From Rossellomorea vietnamensis (lineage in GTDB: Bacteria > Bacillota > Bacilli > Bacillales > Bacillaceae_B): a stretch of 64,000 nucleotides of DNA. The DNA lies in the NCBI RefSeq assembly GCF_025398035.1, contig NZ_CP104558.1, forward strand, positions 1,922,001-1,986,000. Direction: 5' to 3'. The notes beneath the pieces are model-generated. The model saw only the letters and a program-made list of their open reading frames with translations, had not been told where the DNA came from and searched no databases. Position 1 is the stretch's first letter, and every line of letters begins with the position of its first letter. Below are positions 47,247 through 56,650 of the stretch, piece after piece. The translations under genes and the position numbers were made by a program.

Positions 47247-48800
47247 CTAATGTGACAATCCCCGTTGAGGCTGTATGTTAGATGAATAATCGTACACATG
47301 GCCCGTGTCATCCTGAATAAGTTCCTGTGCCGTGATCCTGGCTGATAACAGCACGATCGGGACGCCTGCACCCGGATGTGTACTGCTTCCGGTAAAGTAC
47401 AGATTCTCACAATGGCTGGCCTTGCTCTGTGGACGTTTGTGATTGCTTTGATCCAGTGTTGGCTGCAAGCCGAATGTGGCCCCGCGATAGGCATTGAATT
47501 TCGATTCGAAATCCAGTGGTGTCGTATACGTTTCGGTGACAATCTCCTCCTCAACGTTTTCAAAGCCGGGGATATTCTTTAATTCATTTAAAATGTAGTT
47601 TCGATAATACGAAATGGTTTCCTCATCCCATGTATAGTCGGCTGTGGCAATATTGGAAACAGGCATCAGAATATACAGACCGTCCTTCCCCTCAGGTGCA
47701 AGAGATGGATCCTTCTTGGAAGCGATGTACACATAAAAGGAGGCATTCGTCAGTTTCTTCCCATCAAAAATATCTTCCAGATTCTGATTGAGCTTTTCGT
47801 TAAAAATAAACGTATGTACATGATCGACCTCTTCATATTTCCTGTTCATCCCGAGATACATCAAAAAACAGGAACAGGAGTAGTTCATGCTGTCGATCTT
47901 CTTATCCGTAAATCTGCCCTTGGAAGCCTTGTCCTTCACCAGGTGTTTCATAGCGTAAGGGAAGTCTGCGTTACAGACCACGTAGTCTGCAGGGATTTTC
48001 TTGCCGTCTATGATGATCCCGTCCGCCTTGCGATTTTGAATGGAGATCTCCTCTACAGCCTTGCCGTAGTGAATCGTTCCTCCAAGCTCCTTGAAGAGCC
48101 TCTCCATCCCTAAAGCCATCGTATACATTCCGCCTTTGATGAACCATACGCCATATAAAAATTGAATCATCGGGATCATCGTATAGAAAGATGGACTTTT
48201 TAGAGGAGAAATGCCGATGTACAATGTTTGAAAGCTGATTAACTGCTTCAGCCGCTCATTCTTGATGAATCTCCCCATAAACGTGTCTGCCGTGTCGTAT
48301 GGTTTCATTTGCAGCACTTTCGTCAACAGGGGGAAATTATAGAAATCCGTTCTCTTACGGAAAGGTCTTTGAAGAATGTGTTGCTTGGCGATGACAAATC
48401 GTCTGTAAATTTCATGCAGGTATTGAAAAAAACCTTCCGTATCCTCTTCGCTAAGGGATTCGATGGTCTTGGTCATTTGGATAAGGTCTGTCGAAATATC
48501 AAAAGGCTGGTCGGGAATATCAGTGAAATAGGCCCGGTAAATCGGATCCAATTTTTCCATGGGAATATAATCATCAGGGTCACGTCCGCATAATTCGAAT
48601 AGTTCCCGATACAGTTCCGGCATCATGACGATACTCGGACCCAAATCAAACGTGTAGCCGTCCTGTTTAATTTGATTCATTTTGCCCCCGGGGGTGGATC
48701 CTTTTTCATATAACTCCACCTCGTACCCCGCGTGCTGAAGCCTGATGGCACTGGCAAGTCCCGCAACACCTGCCCCCACGACTATCACCTTCTTACTCAT
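47247..48800 (-). CDS. crtN: 4,4'-diapophytoene desaturase (CrtN)
   Basis: 517 aa: FAD-binding KKVIVVGAGVAGLASAIRLQ, GKMNQIKQDGYTFDLGPSIV, FQTLYIGISPLKSPSFYTMI and C-terminal YFTGSSTHPGAGVPIVLLSA, all hallmark CrtN positions. It desaturates C30 diapophytoene stepwise to diaponeurosporene. The tail after the last motif is about 20 residues longer than in Staphylococcus. It follows crtO by 18 nt. Confidence 0.95.
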   Translation of the reverse strand: MSKKVIVVGAGVAGLASAIRLQHAGYEVELYEKGSTPGGKMNQIKQDGYTFDLGPSIVMMPELYRELFELCGRDPDDYIPMEKLDPIYRAYFTDIPDQPFDISTDLIQMTKTIESLSEEDTEGFFQYLHEIYRRFVIAKQHILQRPFRKRTDFYNFPLLTKVLQMKPYDTADTFMGRFIKNERLKQLISFQTLYIGISPLKSPSFYTMIPMIQFLYGVWFIKGGMYTMALGMERLFKELGGTIHYGKAVEEISIQNRKADGIIIDGKKIPADYVVCNADFPYAMKHLVKDKASKGRFTDKKIDSMNYSCSCFLMYLGMNRKYEEVDHVHTFIFNEKLNQNLEDIFDGKKLTNASFYVYIASKKDPSLAPEGKDGLYILMPVSNIATADYTWDEETISYYRNYILNELKNIPGFENVEEEIVTETYTTPLDFESKFNAYRGATFGLQPTLDQSNHKRPQSKASHCENLYFTGSSTHPGAGVPIVLLSARITAQELIQDDTGHVYDYSSNIQPQRGLSH

Positions 48801-48818
48801 ATGCGTTCCCTCATTTCC

Positions 48819-49319
48819 TTACATTAGTCTGCTTGATTCCTTGCCAAGTCCTGACGTGATGGCCGAGATGCGCCCCCGATTGTAGCGCTGAACCACGATG
48901 ATCGGAAGGTTGAAGACGATGGCATACAGGATCATCACCCATCCTGCCCATGCTGGATTCCAGATGAAGAACAGCGGAGCAGGGAGAATGGAGAGCAAGT
49001 GGGTGAATTCCGCGCGTTTCGTTTCCGCCGCAAACACCATCAGGTCCCTCGACTTCGTCCCATGCAGTCCTTTTTTGCTGTATCCCTTTTTCAAAAAAAT
49101 CGTGCCATCGAGAATAAGCCCCTTCCACGTTTTCACCCGGAACAAACGCTGCCACAGTTTTCCCGATTGTTCAAAAGCGAACGTCCGAAACCAGAAATGG
49201 TCTTCCAGAAACCATGAAAAAGGCAGTTTCAAGCATATGGCCGAAATGGCGAGATGAAAGAACGTCCAGGCAAGTATATCGATGATAATGATCCAATGGA
49301 CAGGCAGTGATACGATCAT
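48819..49319 (-). CDS. crtO: Glycosyl-diaponeurosporenoate acyltransferase (CrtO)
   Basis: 166 aa with two to four membrane segments and the conserved block FEQSGKLWQRLFRVKTWKGL, GTIFLKKGYSKKGLHGTKSR and ETKRAEFTHLLSI, matching staphylococcal CrtO, which esterifies the sugar with a fatty acid. Located between crtP and crtN, 18 nt from the latter. Confidence 0.92.
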   Translation of the reverse strand: MIVSLPVHWIIIIDILAWTFFHLAISAICLKLPFSWFLEDHFWFRTFAFEQSGKLWQRLFRVKTWKGLILDGTIFLKKGYSKKGLHGTKSRDLMVFAAETKRAEFTHLLSILPAPLFFIWNPAWAGWVMILYAIVFNLPIIVVQRYNRGRISAITSGLGKESSRLM

Positions 49320-49412
49320 GACATCACCCCTTGGTTTAAAAGGTTCAATAGTTTTGCTACAAACGAGAAAACCAGCCTTTCCGATAACGTCTCCAGAAAG
49401 GCTCGATCATCT

Positions 49413-50909
49413 TCAGGCAAGGGATGAATCCCTCTCCACAATCTGTTCCCCTACAAGCTGACCGCTCAATGTCACCATTGGCATTCCGCCGCCGGGGTTC
49501 ACCGTTCCCCCGACAAAATAGAGGTTATTGTACCGTTCACTCTGTTTCGGATGCTTGAACCCTTTATTCTTCTTTTTGTCCGACACGGTCCCATAAATCG
49601 CCCCGCGGTCGGAGCCATAGGTGCGCCTGATATCTTCCGGTGTCCACATATCACGAGTGACAATGTTGTCACGCAAGCCATCGAGGCCCATTTTCTCCAA
49701 TTTGATGAGGACCCGTTCAGCGAATTGTTCATAGTCGGCTTGAGTATACGGATTTTCATCCCGGATAAACGGAATATGAGGCAGCACTTTGATGTTTTCA
49801 TGCCCTTCAGGTGCCTGTGTCGGATCGGTCTTATTGACGTTTACAAGATAAATGACCGGATCCTCCGGTAATTCACGGCGATGGAAGATCGATTCCATTT
49901 GCGCCTTCATATTTTCGGCGAAAAAGAAATTATGATGGCGCAGCTGCGGATAACTCTTCTTCACGCCGAGATGCATGACGAGACCGGAACTCGCCGGTTC
50001 AAATTTCTTTTTTAATTTTTTAATATAATGGCTGTCTTCCTCCAGCAAGCGCTCGTATACCGGAATGACTTCCATATTGGAAACAAAGTAATCCGCCGTG
50101 AGTCTGGTCCCGTCTGCCAAAACGGCTCCAGTGATTCCGCCATCCTTCTTTTCAAGCTTGACGATGGGCTTTCCAAGATGGAAGGTGACCCCTACTTCTT
50201 CCGCAAGCTTCACGAGGCCGTCGGCGAGCTTGTGCAAACCGCCGGGGACATACCATACGCCCTGGTCATGCTGCATGTAGATCATCATATTCATCACGGC
50301 CGGCGCATCGTAAGGGGACGAACCGACGTACTTGATGAAATAGGAAAGCATATCACGGAACTGTTCATTGCTGATCCGCTTATCGAGGGATCTATGTACG
50401 GTCGATAACAGGTCAAAGTTCTTCAAGGCGGAGAACAGCCCCGTATGCTTCATCATCCCTCTCGTCGAATCAACACCGTGCTTGAATAAGGTTTTATCCG
50501 TCATATTATAGAGAGTCTTCGAATAATCCAGCAGCTTCTGATATTCACGAATGTCCTTTTCAGTGAGAGAAGCGTTCTTCTCCCGCATGTCTTTCACATC
50601 TTCATATAAGTCTATGATATTTCCATCGGGAAAAAAGGAGCGCCATTGATGATCCAGCTTCTCAATCGGGACATAATCCTTCATGGACTTTCCGCTGGCC
50701 GCAAACAATTTCTCAAAGATATGGGGCATCGTTAAAATGGACGGGCCAAGATCAAAACCAAAGCCATCCTGATCGAGCCGGTTCAACTTTCCTCCAATGT
50801 GATCGTTTTTTTCATATAAAGAGACATCGTACCCAGCCTGTGCCAGTGAAATCGCAGCCGACACCCCGCCGAGTCCGCCTCCAATGATAAGTACCGTTTT
50901 ATTTTTCAA
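49413..50909 (-). CDS. crtP: 4,4'-diaponeurosporene oxygenase (CrtP)
   Basis: 498 aa flavoprotein: VLIIGGGLGGVSAAISLAQA, GFGFDLGPSILTMPHIFEKL, HQWRSFFPDG, MLSYFIKYVGSSPYDAPAVM and YFVGGTVNPGGGMPMVTLSG closely follow Staphylococcus CrtP. It oxidises the terminal methyl group. The start is TTG 50909 with GGAGG 10 nt before it. A 29-codon frame (MEIEMELAQG..., 50913-51002) ends just upstream and might be a leader peptide; weak. First gene of crtP-crtO-crtN-crtQ; crtM is not in the window. Confidence 0.95.
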   Translation of the reverse strand: MKNKTVLIIGGGLGGVSAAISLAQAGYDVSLYEKNDHIGGKLNRLDQDGFGFDLGPSILTMPHIFEKLFAASGKSMKDYVPIEKLDHQWRSFFPDGNIIDLYEDVKDMREKNASLTEKDIREYQKLLDYSKTLYNMTDKTLFKHGVDSTRGMMKHTGLFSALKNFDLLSTVHRSLDKRISNEQFRDMLSYFIKYVGSSPYDAPAVMNMMIYMQHDQGVWYVPGGLHKLADGLVKLAEEVGVTFHLGKPIVKLEKKDGGITGAVLADGTRLTADYFVSNMEVIPVYERLLEEDSHYIKKLKKKFEPASSGLVMHLGVKKSYPQLRHHNFFFAENMKAQMESIFHRRELPEDPVIYLVNVNKTDPTQAPEGHENIKVLPHIPFIRDENPYTQADYEQFAERVLIKLEKMGLDGLRDNIVTRDMWTPEDIRRTYGSDRGAIYGTVSDKKKNKGFKHPKQSERYNNLYFVGGTVNPGGGMPMVTLSGQLVGEQIVERDSSLA

Positions 50910-51090
50910 TGGTCACCGTTCCTCCTTTTCGGAAATCTTGTTTGAAGCATGTATGTTTTCAAAACTCGCCTGTCCTTGTGCCAGTTCCATCTCTATCTCC
51001 ATCTCCTCCTGATCCACCTCTGGATCATCGAACTATATTCTGTTTGTTCAGACTTTTCTCAGCATCAAGTCTGTACATTCTGCCCTTATC

Positions 51091-52017
51091 TTATACCCTT
51101 TCTCCCTTTAAAGGAAAACGTTGGATGTGTTTTGCGGGAGGCGCTTCGGCCACAGCCTTGATTTTCCCTGCGATCATTTGCCAGGCTTCTTCCGCCTTTT
51201 CTTTAGGTCCGAGATGGGTAAACGCATGGGAACAGCTCCTGAATAACTCTTCTTGCACATTCACCCCTGCTGCTTTTAATTTCCCCGCGTAACATTCAGC
51301 TTCCGGCCTGAATGCATCGGACTCAGCAATGAGAATCAGGGCTGAGGCCAAGCGTCCGTTAACCTCGGCACGGACAGGGGAAGCGAGAAGATGCCCCGCC
51401 TGTTCCTTCACAGGGAGATAGCACATATGGATGAAATGGGCTACCCCCGGAAAGCGAGAACGCCACCAGCCCGGTTCCGGCTTCTCCGCATGAGGGGTGA
51501 CGAAATCCAGCATCGGGCATGACAGCACTTGGAGCAGAGGCTGCTCCTCCCCTTTCTCTTCAAGGTAGAGACAAAGGGCTGCAGCGATATTGGCCCCTGA
51601 GCTTTGACCGCCCACCATGACCTTTTCTGCATCAATCCCCAATTCCTCCGCTCTTCCCTTCATCCATTGAATAATCTCATAGCCCTGTTCAATGGCTTTC
51701 GGAAAAGGATACTCAGGTGCCTTGCCGTATTCGACATTCAGAACCACGCATTCGGCCTGATTCGAAAGATACCGGCAATACGGATCATCCAGCTCCTTAT
51801 CATTCATTATGAAAGCCCCGCCATGGAAATTGATATAAACAGGGAGCCTTTTCTGTTTTGCTGTAAAAGGATAATAAAAGGAAATGGAAGTGGGTCCGAC
51901 AGATGTTTCAACGAACATATCTTTTTTCATTTTTACTTTCTGCTGAGGAATCATAGGTGGGTTTTTGGATTGATTAGAATAGAGGCGCAGTAATTTTGCG
52001 ATAATCATAGGGAACAT
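51091..52017 (-). CDS. Alpha/beta hydrolase (HSL-type esterase)
   Basis: 308 aa: oxyanion-hole motif YINFHGGAFIMNDKELDDPY, nucleophile elbow VMVGGQSSGANIAAALCLYL (GxSxG, Ser about 148), acidic residue in LILIAESDAFRPEAECYAGK and His in RSCSHAFTHLG. A hormone-sensitive-lipase-family carboxylesterase. It precedes crtP by 180 bp on the same strand, so a role in pigment ester metabolism is possible but unproven. Confidence 0.9.
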   Translation of the reverse strand: MFPMIIAKLLRLYSNQSKNPPMIPQQKVKMKKDMFVETSVGPTSISFYYPFTAKQKRLPVYINFHGGAFIMNDKELDDPYCRYLSNQAECVVLNVEYGKAPEYPFPKAIEQGYEIIQWMKGRAEELGIDAEKVMVGGQSSGANIAAALCLYLEEKGEEQPLLQVLSCPMLDFVTPHAEKPEPGWWRSRFPGVAHFIHMCYLPVKEQAGHLLASPVRAEVNGRLASALILIAESDAFRPEAECYAGKLKAAGVNVQEELFRSCSHAFTHLGPKEKAEEAWQMIAGKIKAVAEAPPAKHIQRFPLKGERV

Positions 52018-52208
52018 ACTCCGAACCTCCCTTTATGAAAAGAGTATCTAGCATTCTACTACAATGGAGAAAGTCCATCTTTCGTCTGTCTCTCACACTC
52101 TTTTCACTATTCCCTGTTTGTTCCCCGGAAAAACTAGGAAGGTTCGATATGACAGTCCGTTTGTAGAGATTAGAATAGATCAGGATTGTTAGGCTTTCTA
52201 TTATCTAG

Positions 52209-52243
52209 TATTCCACAAAAAGCGGGATAACCCTTTTTTGTGG
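52209..52243. terminator. A/T-rich inverted repeat, possible terminator
   Basis: TTCCACAAAAA and TTTTTTGTGGAA pair around GCGGGATAACCC. It lies in a 373-bp gap (52018-52390) that otherwise holds a repeat half copy, a type-C sequence at 52318 and no visible gene. Confidence 0.6.
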
Positions 52244-52270
52244 AAGCATGGGGACGGTTCTCGTGCTTCC
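52242..52270. repeat. Dispersed repeat, half copy
   Basis: GGAAGCATGGGGACGG then TTCTCGTGCTTCC, overlapping the end of the A/T-rich hairpin. Confidence 0.85.
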
Positions 52271-52390
52271 TTTTGGAGGAAGGAGATCAAAGAGCAAGGT
52301 TTCGTGGCTTCAATAATACAAGGGACCTGTTCCTGTGGCTATCTCTGGTTTAGACTTCGACTAGCCTGTAAAGTTACAAACCAGAATACT

Positions 52391-52702
52391 TCACACATAA
52401 ATCAGCTTCATAATGACGGCAATTGTAACAAATGGAACCGGAATTAATGGGACTATACTTAATAAACCTATGTAACTACCTTTCTCTTTTCTGTACTTAA
52501 ACATATAGAAGATGTTAGGGACGATAAGAATGAGAGTGATTTGCGCTATTACTGCTACCATATCTGTTGTATAGGTTTCTACATCCCCAGTAAGCAAGAT
52601 ACCTATAACAAATATGAGAGCCAGAACCAAGTAAGCTGGAGATAATTTCAAATTGAATCTTAAGAATCGTTTAAATATTTCATCACCCCTTTCTAGAAGC
52701 AT
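52391..52702 (-). CDS. Small membrane protein with disturbed 5' end
   Basis: About 103 aa with three hydrophobic segments (LVLALIFVIGILLTG, MVAVIAQITLILIVPNIFYM, IGLLSIVPLIPVPFVTIAVI). All available ATG starts lie inside a dispersed repeat, so residues before RGDEIFK come from it. AAAGGGGTG followed by ATG AAA TAT TTA exists one frame away: a 1-nt deletion in the following A-run may have disconnected the true start. Function unknown. Confidence 0.45.
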   Translation of the reverse strand: MLLERGDEIFKRFLRFNLKLSPAYLVLALIFVIGILLTGDVETYTTDMVAVIAQITLILIVPNIFYMFKYRKEKGSYIGLLSIVPLIPVPFVTIAVIMKLIYV

Positions 52703-52723
52703 GGGGACGGTTCTCATGCTTCC
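52696..52723. repeat. Dispersed repeat, half copy at a gene start
   Basis: GAAGCATGGGGACGGTTCTC then ATGCTTC, unusual in lying at the 5' rather than the 3' end of a gene. Confidence 0.82.
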
Positions 52724-52771
52724 CTTGACTAACAATAAAAATACCATTCTCAATCGTCCCTGAGAATGGCA

Positions 52772-53170
52772 TTATATTCTTAGTATGTGTTGTTCAATGA
52801 TGGAAGTCATCTCTTCAAACGTATATTTGTGATTCACAACATCCACAGTAAAATCTTGTTCTTCTTCGATTCCCATCGTCCATTTATAATGATTGATCTT
52901 CAGGAAAACAATGAGTGAAGCAAGCGCCGTTCGTTTATTGGCATTATGAAATGCATGGTTTTTTGCAATGGATTCAAATAGAGCCGCTGCCTTATCATAG
53001 ATTTCAGGATAAGCATCCCGACCAAACGCTGATTGTTTTGGACGGTTAATGGCTGAATCCAGAAGGTGCGCATCTTTAACCCCCACTGGTTCATTTGGAG
53101 AATACAGACGAATTTGAATCGTGTTGATTGCAATCACCTGATTCGTTGTCAAATAAATGATGTCATTCAT
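52772..53170 (-). CDS. doc: Doc-family toxin (Fic fold)
   Basis: 132 aa: IIYLTTNQVIAINTIQIRLY, LLDSAINRPKQSAFGRDAYP, and the Fic/Doc active motif NHAFHNANKRTALASLIVFL (HxFxxxNKR). Doc phosphorylates elongation factor Tu and stops translation. The start overlaps the antitoxin stop (TAATG), as expected for coupled toxin-antitoxin genes. Confidence 0.93.
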   Translation of the reverse strand: MNDIIYLTTNQVIAINTIQIRLYSPNEPVGVKDAHLLDSAINRPKQSAFGRDAYPEIYDKAAALFESIAKNHAFHNANKRTALASLIVFLKINHYKWTMGIEEEQDFTVDVVNHKYTFEEMTSIIEQHILRI

Positions 53171-53421
53171 TATTTATCCACCAATCCTTTAAATGCCTGA
53201 TCATGTTCCTTTATCACATCATTCAAGATGTCCATGAATTCAGCATCGACGCCTTCAGGGAGTGTTAGCTGTTCCTTTTTCCTCAACACAATTTTCCCTT
53301 CTACGACCTCAACCTGCACATCGTCTCCCTGTGCTAAACCGACTTGCTTAAGTAAGTCAGTTGGAATTGTAATTCCAAAGCTATTACCTATCTTTGTAAC
53401 TCTCCGTTCATACTGTTCCAA
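53170..53421 (-). CDS. AbrB/MazE-type antitoxin
   Basis: 83 aa: the swapped-hairpin DNA-binding domain RRVTKIGNSFGITIPTDLLK, QVGLAQGDDVQVEVVEGKIV, and an acidic C-terminal tail that should neutralise the Doc toxin. Start TTG 53421 with GAGGTGA upstream. Doc partnered by an AbrB-fold antitoxin instead of Phd is a known Bacillus arrangement. A palindromic operator lies just upstream. Confidence 0.92.
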   Translation of the reverse strand: MEQYERRVTKIGNSFGITIPTDLLKQVGLAQGDDVQVEVVEGKIVLRKKEQLTLPEGVDAEFMDILNDVIKEHDQAFKGLVDK

Positions 53422-53441
53422 TTATCTCACCTCTTCTCATA

Positions 53442-53462
53442 ATGTTATAACCATTATAACAT
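53442..53462. promoter_or_regulatory. Toxin-antitoxin operator overlapping the -10
   Basis: Perfect 9-bp inverted repeat, ATGTTATAA and TTATAACAT around CCA. On the minus strand it contains TATAAT, so antitoxin binding would block RNA polymerase. Confidence 0.8.
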
Positions 53463-53499
53463 ACTAACGTAAGATATTCACCGGGCATAAAGCTCAGTA

Positions 53500-53527
53500 G
53501 AAGCACAGGGACGGTTCTTCTGCTTCC
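53500..53527. repeat. Dispersed repeat, half copy
   Basis: GAAGCACAGGGACGG then TTCTTCTGCTTCC, in the gap upstream of the toxin-antitoxin promoter. Confidence 0.82.
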
Positions 53528-53601
53528 TTTCTCTTTTACCAGAAACCAAGCACCCTACACTCCTCACCCAACGAGAATCATCTAATCCAATCATTTAATA
53601 C

Positions 53602-53649
53602 GAAAAAAAAAAGATAACCTCCCTCAACTCGAACAGGTTATCTTTTTCT
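53602..53649 (-). terminator. Terminator of the MoxR operon
   Basis: Minus strand: AGATAACCT, loop GTTCGAGTTGAGGG, AGGTTATCT then a long T-run, just after the DUF4129 stop. Confidence 0.9.
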
Positions 53650-53655
53650 ATCTGA

Positions 53656-54312
53656 TCACTTTAATACCCTTTTCACCAATTGCAATTCCTTTTCTGAGCA
53701 TCCCGACTCCCCATATCGTACCTTCTCATAAATAGGGATAATCTCCATCGGTCCGTTAATTCTCTTAAACCACTCATTGATCGTTTCGGCAGGTCGCTTC
53801 TGATTGTGTGTGCCCAGTGTCTTCTCCCATTTTTGTAGAGATTTCCTTACCAGATGGATGTTGCTTTGACTTTCTCTTTTAAGAGAAGGTGAATGTTCTA
53901 CAGCTACCTCCTCATCATTTTTTGCTACAACAGGAGATGAAGGAGTTGATTTGTCTTTCCCTTGCTGGTTCTTACGATACTTTCTATAGATGAAATAACC
54001 TGTTATCCCTGTACATAAAGCCAATACCGAAAAAAGAAGATAGTTTCTTTGATTATTACTCGTATCTTCCCCTATAAACGGAGAGAGCACAGCTTCTAGT
54101 AGGGGCTCTACTTCCGTTCCCTCCTGCGCTTCCTCGTCCAGTTCGGTATACTCCCCAGTAAAATGATTCTGTCCCTTCATCTCAATATCTTCATCTGTAA
54201 ACAAATGATCTTTTACACTAGAAGAAAGCGTAGTAGAAATAGAAGTCAGGGAGAGGCTGATCAAACAGGCAATCAACAAAACGAAAGCGATCGTCATCAT
54301 TCTATACTTCAT
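53656..54312 (-). CDS. DUF4129-domain membrane protein
   Basis: 218 aa: N-terminal hydrophobic segment (MMTIAFVLLIACLISLSLTS), an acidic external stretch, a second helix about 90-108, and a cytosolic DUF4129-like end (RPAETINEWFKRING, IPIYEKVRYGESGCSEKELQ). It is the third gene of a MoxR-DUF58-DUF4129 set, commonly found together in Bacilli. Role in envelope or peptidoglycan-related processes is suspected only. Confidence 0.82.
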   Translation of the reverse strand: MKYRMMTIAFVLLIACLISLSLTSISTTLSSSVKDHLFTDEDIEMKGQNHFTGEYTELDEEAQEGTEVEPLLEAVLSPFIGEDTSNNQRNYLLFSVLALCTGITGYFIYRKYRKNQQGKDKSTPSSPVVAKNDEEVAVEHSPSLKRESQSNIHLVRKSLQKWEKTLGTHNQKRPAETINEWFKRINGPMEIIPIYEKVRYGESGCSEKELQLVKRVLK

Positions 54313-54324
54313 GCCTCTTCCCCC

Positions 54325-55425
54325 TCATCCCTTTACCTGTATCCAGTTGGTTTTTTTATCATCAGGCGCCGTCCCAACGATCAATACTGATGATTGTGGA
54401 TTCTTATCCCTTTTCACGTGGTCGAAGAAGTGATTCGTTGATAGGAACGTCCCATTTGTATGAATGAAGGTAGTGGCTTTATATACTTTCTTTATTTGTT
54501 GCATGTTAGAAAGATTCTCCACTTTTAATATGCCATTTTTATGGGACGCATAATTCACATAGAATTCGATATGGCAGCCTTCTTTTATCAAGAGTGAACA
54601 TAACGCTACTGAGTATTCAATAAGGGACTCCATATCTTTTCTGATGAAAAAATTCCCGTTTCCTACAAAATTCAGGAGTACGGAATAGACATTCCCCTGT
54701 ACCTTTTCATATTTTTTAGCCACTATTTTATTTTCCTTTGCAGTAGCCAGCCAGTGAATATGTCGAAAGCTCTCATTTTCATAGTCTTTTGTGCCGATAA
54801 TGCTCAGTTCATCCTTATAAAAAGAGTAATGGGATGATTGATGACCAGAAACAACCGAGCGGAAATGAAGCTTATTTAATGACTGGAACGGAGGATATAT
54901 TTCAAATACCGGGAAGCCCTCACTCGCATATTCAAGTCGATAGGAGAGGAGTGTAAAGGGGTCCGCCACGATGATTTCAAAATTGGACCATGTATGAAGA
55001 CCTCTTCCTTTAGCTCTCATTCTCACAGGAATCGTCTTCTTTGACCTTGGAGGTAAATCAACGACTACTTTGTGGACGGTGGATTCCCTCTCATCCGATT
55101 GAAGAAACACAAAGCTCTGATCATTCTCACTTTCCATCATGAGCTGCATGCGGTATATGGGAAAAAGGGAATCATTCGCTAGTTCAATGTAGAATTCCTC
55201 TTCATCCCCAACACTCGACGCAAGGGTATACCTTTTAAATTCCCACCGGATTTTTGTATGTACGTAGTGTAGGTAAACCCTGCCGATTGCCATCAAAACG
55301 AGAAATAACGCTAATAAAAACGAGAGGATACTGAATTCAAAAAAACTGGTGATAAGAAATAAAATGAATACGAATAGTAGAAAATGTGGAGAAGAAACAA
55401 AGGACTGATCGACTTCCGCTCTCAT
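54325..55425 (-). CDS. DUF58-domain protein
   Basis: 366 aa: two N-terminal membrane helices (about 12-45), a beta-rich part, and the DUF58 motif TKDYENESFRHIHWLATAKE followed by KIVAKKYEKVQGNVYSVLL, a vWA-like region. DUF58 proteins act with MoxR ATPases; this start directly follows the MoxR stop (TAA-ATG). Function likely in assembly or activation of surface complexes. Confidence 0.9.
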   Translation of the reverse strand: MRAEVDQSFVSSPHFLLFVFILFLITSFFEFSILSFLLALFLVLMAIGRVYLHYVHTKIRWEFKRYTLASSVGDEEEFYIELANDSLFPIYRMQLMMESENDQSFVFLQSDERESTVHKVVVDLPPRSKKTIPVRMRAKGRGLHTWSNFEIIVADPFTLLSYRLEYASEGFPVFEIYPPFQSLNKLHFRSVVSGHQSSHYSFYKDELSIIGTKDYENESFRHIHWLATAKENKIVAKKYEKVQGNVYSVLLNFVGNGNFFIRKDMESLIEYSVALCSLLIKEGCHIEFYVNYASHKNGILKVENLSNMQQIKKVYKATTFIHTNGTFLSTNHFFDHVKRDKNPQSSVLIVGTAPDDKKTNWIQVKG

Positions 55426-56346
55426 TTATGCCTCCACCGGAACGGTGACCCCATCCATAATTTCCTGAATAATATGGCCTTTCGTCGCTTTGACCTCTCC
55501 TTCAACATTCAATACGATCCGATGACTCAATAAAGGTTGGGACAAAGCCTTAATATCTTCAGGAGTACAATAGTCCCTGCCATGAATATAGGCCCGAGCC
55601 TGGATGGCCCTCATGAATGCCAATGATCCCCTCGGACTAACTCCAATGTCCACAAATTTATGCTTTCGGGTGGATTGGATAATGTCTAACAAATAATCCT
55701 CCATATCATCTGAAACTAGTACTTTCTTTACTCCTTCCTTCATATTCAAGACTTCCTCTACACTGATCACACTATCGATTGAGTCCATAGGATTTTTCAA
55801 TCTAAATCGTTTAAGCATCATTTTCTCATGTTTAGGAGAGGGATAGCCTTGTTTAATCGTTAGCAAAAATCGATCTAATTGTGCATCCGGCAAAGGAAAT
55901 GTTCCTGTTGCATCAAACGGATTCTGAGTCGCAATCACGATGAATGGTTGGGGAAGTGGTGCAGTGACTCCACCCAATGTCACATTCTTCTCCTCCATCA
56001 ATTCCAATAAGGCCGATTGGGTACGCGGCACGGCCCGATTAATTTCATCGATTAATAAGACGTTACTAAACACAGGACCTTTACGGGTCTTAAAATCACT
56101 TTCCTTCATATCAAAGTACTCCTGGCCAAGGATGTCCGATGGCAAGGTATCCGGTGTAAATTGCAGTCGGCTGAATGTGCCCTCTATACTTTTCGAGAAG
56201 CACTTTGCCATCGTCGTTTTCCCGGTTCCAGGTACGTCCTCAAGTAAAATATGACCATCACTTAATAACGCGATCATCATTAATTCAATTTCGTTTTCTT
56301 TATCCACCATGACTTGTGAAATAGTCTCTTTCATTTTCTGAAGCAT
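55426..56346 (-). CDS. MoxR-family AAA+ ATPase
   Basis: 306 aa: Walker A in ILLEDVPGTGKTTMAKCFSK, Walker B VLLIDEINRAVPRTQSALLE, MEEKNVTLGG, sensor 1 IVIATQNPFDATGTFPLPDA and sensor 2 GVSPRGSLAFMRAIQARAYI. A chaperone-like ATPase that cooperates with vWA/DUF58 proteins. First gene of the operon; AAGGAGA precedes the ATG. Confidence 0.95.
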   Translation of the reverse strand: MLQKMKETISQVMVDKENEIELMMIALLSDGHILLEDVPGTGKTTMAKCFSKSIEGTFSRLQFTPDTLPSDILGQEYFDMKESDFKTRKGPVFSNVLLIDEINRAVPRTQSALLELMEEKNVTLGGVTAPLPQPFIVIATQNPFDATGTFPLPDAQLDRFLLTIKQGYPSPKHEKMMLKRFRLKNPMDSIDSVISVEEVLNMKEGVKKVLVSDDMEDYLLDIIQSTRKHKFVDIGVSPRGSLAFMRAIQARAYIHGRDYCTPEDIKALSQPLLSHRIVLNVEGEVKATKGHIIQEIMDGVTVPVEA

Positions 56347-56429
56347 ATATCTTCTCCTTTGAGTGAGATTATAGTAGTCAGTATAAGTATAACAAAAAAT
56401 CCCAATATTTTATCCATTTTATGGTTAAG

Positions 56430-56550
56430 TGAGCACAGGGACGGTTCTCCTGCTTCCATTTCAGCTACCAACACCCCATACACATTCAAATTACCCCATT
56501 CCTCCCCCTATTCCCTCAGCTATTCGTGAGCCAAGGGACCTTTCCCCCGG
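56430..56550. repeat. Half copy of type A repeat plus type-C sequence
   Basis: GAGCACAGGGACGGTTCTCC at 56430 and GAGCCAAGGGACCTTTCCCC at 56527. These occupy the 304-bp gap upstream of the YcxB-like gene; nothing coding is visible there. Confidence 0.75.
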
Positions 56551-56650
56551 CCTACTTTAATACGCCGAATTCAATGGCATGAAAACCCTTGAACTTTCAT
56601 CTATATAAATTAGACTTAAAGTAATGACCATATAGAGAGGAGAAGCATAT

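Noticed and set aside
50913-51002. 29-codon frame before crtP as a gene
   Set aside because: SD spacing is too short for the first ATG and composition is low-complexity; mentioned only as a possible leader.
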